A stretch of 22,290 bases of DNA, from the NCBI GenBank assembly GCA_026770595.1, contig MU633829.1, positions 1 to 22,290 of the forward strand, written 5' to 3'. Positions 21,701 through 22,290 of this stretch are shown here, piece by piece (position 1 is the stretch's first letter; every line of letters begins with the position of its first letter). The stretch is from Ochromonadaceae sp. CCMP2298. Taxonomy: Eukaryota; Sar; Synurophyceae; Ochromonadales; Ochromonadaceae. The notes under the pieces were generated by a model. It was not told the origin of the DNA. It did no database searches and worked only from the letters and a program-made list of their open reading frames with translations. A program made the translations under genes and the position numbers.

Positions 21701-22290
21701 ACTATGGCCCCAAACAAAACCAACGCCAAGTTCACCAACGCGGCCGGAAAAGGCTTGGTGTCTGGGGTGACGGGAGTGCAGTCAGCGTTCCAGATCCAGT
21801 CCAAGGACGGCTACGGCAACAACAGGCTGTACGACCAGGCACAGGATGTGTACAAGGTAATACAACTATAATTATATATAGTACCCTACCCTTACCCTAA
21901 CCATAACACTAACCTCTAAACCTAACCCCCAACCCCCAGGTACATGCATTCATCGCCGACCGCGACGCAGACGATGTACCCGCCCTGTCAGGTGTCGTAA
22001 CGTACGCATCCGCAGACGAGCCTAGCGACTGGGCAGACGTAGCGGGCGATTCGTGCGCCGCATACGCCGCCCTGCCCGACGCGCGTTCGGGTGAGTGCGT
22101 TACGGGTGAGAGCTGCGGCTGCGGGGCGGCCGACAACGCCGCCTGGGTGGGGCCTTTATCGTACGGTATCACCGCTGACCAGGCATGCTGCGCGTGCAAG
22201 GGCTCCTGCGGTGGCCTCTACGGGGTCACCTACACCCCCACCATTGCGGGCGTGTACACGCTAGCCGTGATGCACGGGTACCAGCTAGAG
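528..22290 (+). CDS. Giant secreted FN3/PA14/filamin-repeat protein, 65 exons, 3' incomplete
   Basis: One gene fills the window. It begins at ATG 528 and is still open at 22290. Its 65 exons total 13,950 nt (4,650 residues), interrupted by 64 GT-AG introns of 75-244 nt (28 phase 0, 24 phase 1, 12 phase 2). Every junction keeps the frame and rebuilds recognisable motifs, the main support for the model. Order of content: signal peptide; five FN3 domains (three split); roughly 23 copies of a beta module with a GTFxLSFxGxTT strand, a short ALExL helix and a YxWxVTF strand; two PA14 domains; about seven filamin-type Ig repeats; a Cys-rich insert. This points to an extracellular adhesive or structural protein. 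No enzyme motif or membrane anchor is visible, though an anchor could lie beyond the edge. Exon coordinates are in the segment entries below. Three acceptors are the less usual AAG (7825, 11707, 15847). I do not recognise an orthologue by name. Confidence 0.9.
833..1223 (+). CDS. Exons 3-4: N-terminal half of FN3 domain A and linker
   Basis: Exons 833-995 and 1124-1223, residues about 25-112. VPSAPFLDLTVLSDTSI, then DGGSAITSFKVEW, are the A to C/C' strands of a fibronectin type III fold. The expected E-G strands do not follow. Instead comes a linker with repeated EVQSITT / NEIQSITT / NEIQVV motifs leading into beta modules. The missing half (YFRVAAINAVGQGPY) appears at residues about 815-855 in exon 13. 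The same half-domain plus EVQ/NEIQ linker recurs at residues 856-920. Confidence 0.75.
1344..3284 (+). CDS. Exons 5-12: beta modules 1-3
   Basis: Exons 1344-1500, 1629-1666, 1781-1870, 1970-2119, 2364-2439, 2566-2640, 2816-2926, 3028-3284; residues about 113-430. Each module follows one plan. A GSYTLSFGGQTT-type hairpin comes first, then an acidic DATESE stretch, a short helix (VRVALEAL), a VAVTR strand, and after a variable loop a YVWTVEF / YSWTVTF strand. A tail near GDxxxL ends the module. Module 1 is degenerate (GGYFFLELNT; KYLVTFPESMGDVEQM) and module 3 has a longer loop (residues about 311-423). Introns repeatedly fall just before the helix and inside the Gly codon before YxW. The fold is not one I can name; an all-beta domain with one helix is an inference from the pattern. 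Confidence 0.8.
1501..1628 (+). repeat. Intron 5, near-copy of intron 8
   Basis: GT-AG intron of 128 nt. It shares long blocks with intron 8: ACCCACCTTTGTTGTACAC, TTTTTGTGATA, and TTTTTATCTCCTTACGCTCT, in the same order and with similar spacing. The copies sit near the helix of successive beta modules but are offset by about five coding nucleotides and differ in phase (1 here, 0 in intron 8). Confidence 0.8.
2120..2363 (+). repeat. Intron 8, extended near-copy of intron 5
   Basis: The longest intron in the window (244 nt). The first ~120 nt match intron 5 almost block for block. The rest is an A/T-rich extension with repeated ACCATAATATCAT-type stretches (about 2275-2345) before the acceptor TTTAG, absent from intron 5. 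Confidence 0.8.
2798..2809 (+). repeat. Poly-C tract near the intron 10 acceptor
   Basis: An uninterrupted run of 12 C just before GCTTAG. It probably serves as the pyrimidine tract of intron 10 and is a likely sequencing or slippage hotspot. Confidence 0.85.
3285..3408 (+). repeat. Intron 12, family E
   Basis: Starts GTAGG and shares with intron 15 the ordered blocks CGTCTTTTTATC, CCCTGG, AATCTGG and CTTTT.ACCTTG. It diverges in the 3' half, where a T-run and TTCGAACACAG are present. Phase 0, in the linker between modules 3 and 4. Confidence 0.65.
3409..4812 (+). CDS. Exon 13: beta modules 4-6, end of FN3 A, start of FN3 B
   Basis: This 1,404-nt exon is the longest (residues 431-898) and has no intron, whereas flanking exons are mostly under 260 nt. 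It carries an atypical Cys-containing module (DCSATADAIRDSLESF ... CVWTVSF), a shortened module lacking most of the first hairpin (GEKDAIKAALELLPNVGTVT ... CTWMVTFDTNAGNLPLL), and a canonical one (GNFALTF ... FILESLDTVGKVDVTR ... YTWMVTF). Residues about 815-855 (EELDEGIAFYFRVAAINAVG) are the C-terminal half of FN3 domain A. RPGLPTTSVLDIVDGTSLEV to FYRVEYANQ (856-898) starts FN3 domain B. An internal ATG at 3388 lies in intron sequence and is not the start. Confidence 0.9.
4946..6686 (+). CDS. Exons 14-16: beta modules 7-10 inside FN3 B
   Basis: Exons 4946-5645, 5753-6306 and 6424-6686; residues about 899-1404. The exon 13/14 joint continues the FN3 B half-domain with SEVQQLQ and VVNEIQVLTSS, the same linker wording as after FN3 A. 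Four modules follow: GGSFRLTFAGYTT, GGTFRLSFRGSIT, AGTFALTYRGHTT and SGTFSLTM hairpins, with helices AALQQI, KLEQL, KIEALPNI and YLNALESVGTV. The module strands end in FLVTF, YRITF, YAWSVTF and YQWLITF. Module 10 has several Cys near its end (CKIVNGSDVC, TCGSS, CAEGPC). The segment sits between the two halves of FN3 B. Confidence 0.85.
6307..6423 (+). repeat. Intron 15, family E
   Basis: Starts GTAGGT. Shares TTTTCACCTTGAA, then CGCTAACT followed by a T-run, then AATTCGGACGCC.CTCAG with intron 55. CGCTAAC plus the T tract look like the branch site and polypyrimidine tract. Phase 0, directly before the helix of module 10. Confidence 0.8.
6687..6795 (+). repeat. 13-nt direct repeat flanking intron 16
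   Basis: Intron 16 begins GTACGTAACGGAT (6687-6699), and the exon directly after its acceptor begins GTACGTTACGGAT (6783-6795), 12 of 13 identical. The donor GT is the first two bases of the first copy, and the acceptor AG immediately precedes the second. Confidence 0.85.
6783..7697 (+). CDS. Exon 17: C-half of FN3 B, intact FN3 C and D, start of FN3 E
   Basis: Residues about 1404-1709. ISSLTAGEPYYVRVAGHNSI is the C-terminal half of FN3 B. FN3 C (about 1457-1565) is complete: SITVEWDYPRENGGA, then GKSYRFFVRAVNYC. FN3 D (about 1567-1680) is also complete: IVVRWAPALDNGGSVITNY, then LKEGNVYRLYVVAVNSVGKS. A fifth domain opens at SPSVTAVSSTEI and continues in exon 18. These two contiguous FN3 domains show that the split domains elsewhere are real departures from a normal FN3 length of about 90-110 residues. 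Confidence 0.9.
7826..9147 (+). CDS. Exons 18-22: FN3 E first half, beta modules 11-12
   Basis: Exons 7826-8040, 8135-8320, 8409-8473, 8628-8720, 8845-9147; residues about 1709-1996. The acceptor CCAAG at 7825 is chosen because it restores TEISLFWPMPASSSTGGIP and ITGYKLYAYA, a proper FN3 B-C' segment. The tempting CACAG at 7860 would shift the frame. Module 11 is divergent (SAQTLSLSSS ... SFEITFDGRDGT). Module 12 is canonical (SGSFTLSF, MKASLEDLPGVGTVTVTR, YSWAVEF, GDLPLL). The exon 22 end, SSLVSDQTYSFK, starts the C-terminal half of FN3 E. Confidence 0.85.
8041..8844 (+). repeat. Family B introns 18, 19, 20 (3' part) and 21
   Basis: Introns 8041-8134, 8321-8408, 8474-8627 (3' part) and 8721-8844 are built from variants of AACAATATCTCTAAAACCCT and CTCATTA, repeated two to four times per intron. 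Intron 32 (11758-11864) is a distant member. Exons 19-21 lie between them and are not repeated. Confidence 0.75.
8474..8627 (+). repeat. Intron 20, chimera of family E and family B
   Basis: The first ~100 nt align with family E intron 55: TTTTCAC, AACATACGCTA, TTTTTCTAAAA, ACTTTATGG, ATTCGG, CGGACGCCTTTCA. At the point where intron 55 ends in CTCAG, this copy reads TTCAAAAACC. It then runs on with family B sequence (CAATATCTCTAAAACCCTCA) to its own acceptor ACACAG at 8627. Confidence 0.75.
9252..10807 (+). CDS. Exons 23-28: end of FN3 E, divergent beta modules 13-14
   Basis: Exons 9252-9528, 9632-9775, 9877-9965, 10145-10219, 10411-10544, 10642-10807; residues about 1997-2291. VAPINALGEGVLSAATVTVV completes FN3 E. 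Module 13 (LMALRYGAYSANLTNSQT, EVEAIFLNTFF, IWRVVFLDAGDVPSVT) is only weakly like the canonical form. Module 14 is drawn out and ends well (VQQAIETMANVDSVDVQR ... YLITFLSNLGDVPIL). Short exons with A/T/C introns alternate throughout. The weaker module matches lower confidence in domain limits but not in the frame. Confidence 0.8.
9529..10410 (+). repeat. Family C introns 23-26
   Basis: Introns 9529-9631, 9776-9876, 9966-10144 and 10220-10410 share TTATACCCATTAACCCTTAT-type units, repeated several times in introns 23 and 24 and more loosely in 25 and 26. Exons 24-26 lie between them. Confidence 0.65.
10209..10302 (+). repeat. 17-nt exact duplication of the exon 26/donor junction
   Basis: TGTACAACGAGGTAGGT spans the end of exon 26 and its donor at 10209-10225 and recurs exactly at 10286-10302 inside intron 26, 77 nt downstream. 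The second copy again presents GAG|GTAGGT. Using the second donor would add 77 nt and shift the frame. The 77 nt between the two donors itself starts GT and ends AG. Confidence 0.85.
10996..12520 (+). CDS. Exons 29-36: beta modules 15-17
   Basis: Exons 10996-11116, 11214-11360, 11471-11608, 11708-11757, 11865-11928, 12078-12147, 12272-12363, 12439-12520; residues about 2292-2546. The segment opens with SEVQTLTIAADEEF, the linker wording seen after FN3 halves. Module 16 is the clearest: SGTFTLFFEG, DDLTHDASAAEVK, AALENLPTIDTVKV, NNGFKWTVSF, VGNLRLL. It is cut into five exons of 50-138 nt. Its introns fall before the helix and in the Gly codon before FKW, matching modules 2, 10 and 12. Module 17 finishes in exon 37 (YSWLVTF). 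Confidence 0.85.
12148..12271 (+). repeat. Intron 34 tandem repeat
   Basis: Three successive copies of a ~26-30 nt unit containing TTTTAATCCTCCCCTGTCTA start near 12167, 12194 and 12222, the third more degenerate. A further partial copy precedes the acceptor TATACAG. Confidence 0.75.
12364..12606 (+). repeat. Family D introns 35 and 36
   Basis: Introns 12364-12438 and 12521-12606 share about 45-50 nt with few mismatches, including AACCCATTATAT.TATTAAAA and TATT.AACCCAT. Intron 31 (11609-11707) carries related TTTTATTAAACCCATC blocks. They are in phase 1 and phase 2 of the same module. Confidence 0.75.
12607..13702 (+). CDS. Exon 37: PA14 domain 1 and filamin-type repeat 1
   Basis: A 1,096-nt intron-free exon, residues about 2546-2911. 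After YSWLVTFRNLVGDIENL, a strand like TIDTPGTFLTRVTQLVAGG leads into LNALYYDNQWFYG, the start of a PA14 domain (about 2638-2780). Its core is SWSGKIMLPKTEVYTFYL, TADDSAMLYLN and AGVYYDILLNYVE. PA14 domains are beta-barrel modules often used for glycan or surface binding. IVGSPFSTTIVPG and AYGAGLSNAQAGKPASFFVQ, TKDSEGNNQ, GLFEGTYTPLRAANYTLSIE form a filamin-type Ig repeat (about 2785-2905). The SPF strand after PA14 suggests that PA14 sits within another filamin-like unit. Confidence 0.88.
13841..14265 (+). CDS. Exon 38: filamin-type repeat 2
   Basis: Residues about 2912-3053. GTLYIQAKDAFGNNQIVGGD, VDDQGDGTYTVRYTIPTAG and SYDVAVTLSS are the classic C, F and G region strands of a filamin/ABP280-type Ig repeat (AkDxxGN ... 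GdGtYxvxYxPxxaGxYxvxV). It is uninterrupted, in contrast to the next repeat. An unusual tail with two Cys (SILSCVAASAPYV, SFCDLAHP) follows before the next domain. Confidence 0.85.
14364..15479 (+). CDS. Exons 39-43: filamin-type repeat 3 split by beta module 18
   Basis: Exons 14364-14461, 14589-14672, 14797-14997, 15087-15269, 15389-15479; residues about 3053-3272. STHAEALAYATVGLENTFTV then EARDIFSNLRSGDN is the N-terminal part of a filamin-type repeat. A beta module follows (EGFFRLSFGGRTTEDI, LEAVLERL, TITWSVEF). The filamin C-terminal part then resumes as GVYPMSFTLWHTGTYNVRIF and IQGSPSS, the terminal SP strand. Confidence 0.8.
15608..17973 (+). CDS. Exons 44-50: filamin-type repeat 4 split by beta modules 19-22
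   Basis: Exons 15608-15713, 15848-16612, 16705-17009, 17132-17300, 17403-17600, 17742-17789, 17887-17973; residues about 3272-3831. DPTSSIAYGAGLVGGVAGK, then ISLTIQ|AKDTRQPS across the exon 44/45 joint, is a textbook filamin start; the joint uses a TAAG acceptor. Modules follow: LTLTFRGQTSGSI; SISLGELSITFQTT with IFVTFD; GTFSVGAHGENTTELSF with ADE|VKDALMALYSIGDITVTK and YSTWTIAF; and a divergent one (LSVTLTGRTTGAM). GLYTIAYTPTVADIYDITV in exon 50 returns to the filamin C-terminal strands roughly 500 residues after the start. Confidence 0.82.
15714..15847 (+). repeat. Intron 44, best tandem array of the family A unit
   Basis: Three clear copies and a shorter fourth of a unit with CTTCTATACTATTATGTGTA followed by TTTAACCCCCT fill almost the whole intron between GTAAAA and the TAAG acceptor. 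Neighbouring intron 43 (15480-15607) holds three copies. Confidence 0.85.
17010..17886 (+). repeat. Family F introns 46-49
   Basis: Introns 17010-17131, 17301-17402, 17601-17741 and 17790-17886 share ATACTAACATAC and TATAATACTAAC-type words and are almost devoid of G. Intron 47 (17301-17402) has only two G, those of the GT and AG dinucleotides. Confidence 0.6.
17974..18986 (+). repeat. Family G introns 50, 53 and 54
   Basis: Introns 17974-18080, 18607-18702 and 18875-18986 share the order GTAAGT, TATGTATTTAT-type stretch, CACCTCTC, TTACTAAT, AATATCA and an acceptor after AATATC-type sequence. They are phases 0, 1 and 2. Introns 51 and 52 between them are different. Confidence 0.75.
18081..18606 (+). 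CDS. Exons 51-53: filamin-type repeat 5, N-terminal part
   Basis: Exons 18081-18182, 18285-18347 and 18465-18606; residues about 3832-3933. VTIDGIDVSTDL ends repeat 4. VVPALEYSATSTHNVSQ, REYFTVQLRDAFGNE and DSRFMLTLEGDADSC are repeat 5 strands. Exon 54 supplies GIYSMSYLPTTSGRYNMSLQ, the F strand. The FTVQLRDAFGNE motif is the strongest filamin-type signature here. The exons are small (63-142 nt) and separated by related introns. Confidence 0.82.
18703..19920 (+). CDS. Exons 54-57: PA14 domain 2 nested after filamin repeat 5
   Basis: Exons 18703-18874, 18987-19109, 19258-19313, 19399-19920; residues about 3934-4224. TKGGLLATYYKKTSLTEPL begins a PA14 domain directly after the filamin F strand. 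It continues with a Cys-rich segment (NWCDGLQAGNW, TFCDLSIEGCGCDS), then DFFAVRWEGYLTAPGSGLYT, ITVASDYGASVTINGTSY and LTAGELNAIEIVYTHNK; approximate span 3959-4150. PA14 domain 1 has TADDSAMLYLN where this copy has VASDYGASVTING, so one Asp of the pair is changed. After it, INSPLPVYIYPG looks like the missing G strand of repeat 5. CSFIVQSRDTVGNNIHNFG then opens the next repeat. Confidence 0.85.
19110..19257 (+). repeat. Intron 55, family E
   Basis: Starts GTAGGTCGAATTACC and contains the family E blocks TTTTCACCTTGAACATACGC, TAACTTTTTTTCTAAAAT and AATTCGGACGCCTCTCAG. It lies in PA14 domain 2 in phase 2, a coding context unrelated to introns 12, 15 and 20. Confidence 0.8.
20055..21416 (+). CDS. 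Exons 58-63: insert and C-half of filamin-type repeat 6, beta module 23
   Basis: Exons 20055-20222, 20340-20465, 20576-20649, 20741-20797, 21000-21152, 21327-21416; residues about 4225-4447. After the repeat 6 N-terminal strands in exon 57, an unclassified stretch follows (GDTIVIVSETMLISDQGDFE, TVPLSRPYMG). TGKYLVTYSGSIRGYYQINL then resembles a filamin F strand. A beta module comes next (GGNYTLTVVSHMGGALV, IATALRDLDSVFEVEVDM, CQFFVTFMGVDQDIVPIQ). Exon 64 resumes with IISSPFRLTMAPN, an SPF strand that could close repeat 6. Confidence 0.75.
20466..21598 (+). repeat. Introns 59 and 61-63: AATTATGCCAA family and tandem repeats
   Basis: Introns 20466-20575, 20798-20999 and 21153-21326 share AATTATGCCAAT-type words. 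Intron 61 has a CACCTA/CACCCA hexamer run at about 20893-20935. Intron 63 (21417-21598) has two adjacent 27-nt units at 21424-21450 and 21451-21477 (21 of 27 identical), each with ATTATGGAGT and ending TCCG. Confidence 0.65.
21599..22290 (+). CDS. Exons 64-65: filamin-type repeat 7 with Cys-rich insert, runs off the edge
   Basis: Exons 21599-21856 and 21940 to the window end; residues about 4448-4650. KFTNAAGKGLVSGVTGVQSA, FQIQSKDGYGNNRLYDQ is a filamin-type start. Exon 65 then has a compact Cys-rich insert: SDWADVAGDSCAAYAALPD, ECVTGESCGCG, DQACCACKGSCGG (nine Cys in about 50 residues). GLYGVTYTPTIAGVYTLAVM resumes the filamin C-terminal strands. The DSCAAYA...ACCAC pattern resembles small Cys modules I recall from marine protist proteins; that recollection is unverified. 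The frame is open at 22290 with no donor visible, so the exon continues. Confidence 0.85.

Noticed and set aside
21857-21939. CCCTAACC-like runs as telomeric sequence
   Set aside because: Only short degenerate runs (ACCCTACCCTTACCCTAACC) are present inside a normal GT-AG intron. The C/A/T bias of the introns explains them.

Overview
The window is eukaryotic. Apart from about 0.5 kb of upstream sequence it holds one giant, intron-dense gene on the + strand, which starts at the ATG at 528 and runs off the right edge. I reconstructed 65 exons and 64 introns by hand. All introns are GT-AG, and the reading frame is kept through every junction. The exons add up to 13,950 nt, or 4,650 residues, and the gene is not finished at the window edge. 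Exons are GC-rich at third codon positions. Introns are short (75-244 nt, mean about 122), AT/C-rich and very poor in G on the sense strand. A secreted or surface giant built from FN3, filamin-type Ig, PA14 and unnamed beta modules, together with families of look-alike introns, suggests a marine microalga or related protist (stramenopile, haptophyte or similar). The lineage cannot be fixed from this sequence.

Layout: 1-527 upstream region with a tiny uORF abutting the start codon. 528-714 signal peptide. 833-9528 FN3 zone: five FN3 domains, three of them split by long runs of a repeated ~90-110 residue beta module. 9632-12760 more beta modules. 12607-13702 PA14 domain 1 followed by a filamin-type repeat. 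13841-18606 filamin-type repeats, two of them split by beta modules. 18703-19920 PA14 domain 2. 19399-22290 further split filamin-type repeats, ending in a Cys-rich insert at the edge.

The protein looks like a nested series: Ig-like hosts (FN3 or filamin type) carry beta modules or PA14 domains inside their loops, and the second half of each host reappears hundreds of residues later. It is most likely secreted or cell-surface and adhesive or structural. No membrane anchor is seen in this part.

The other main point is the introns. Many fall into sequence families shared between introns that sit in unrelated protein domains and in all three phases. Several are tandem arrays of a ~20-32 nt unit. 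Families cluster along the gene. One intron is flanked by a 13-nt near-perfect direct repeat placed as expected for a target-site duplication, and another carries an exact 17-nt copy of its own exon/donor junction. Together this looks like introner-type or local duplicative intron gain inside a giant repeat-protein gene.
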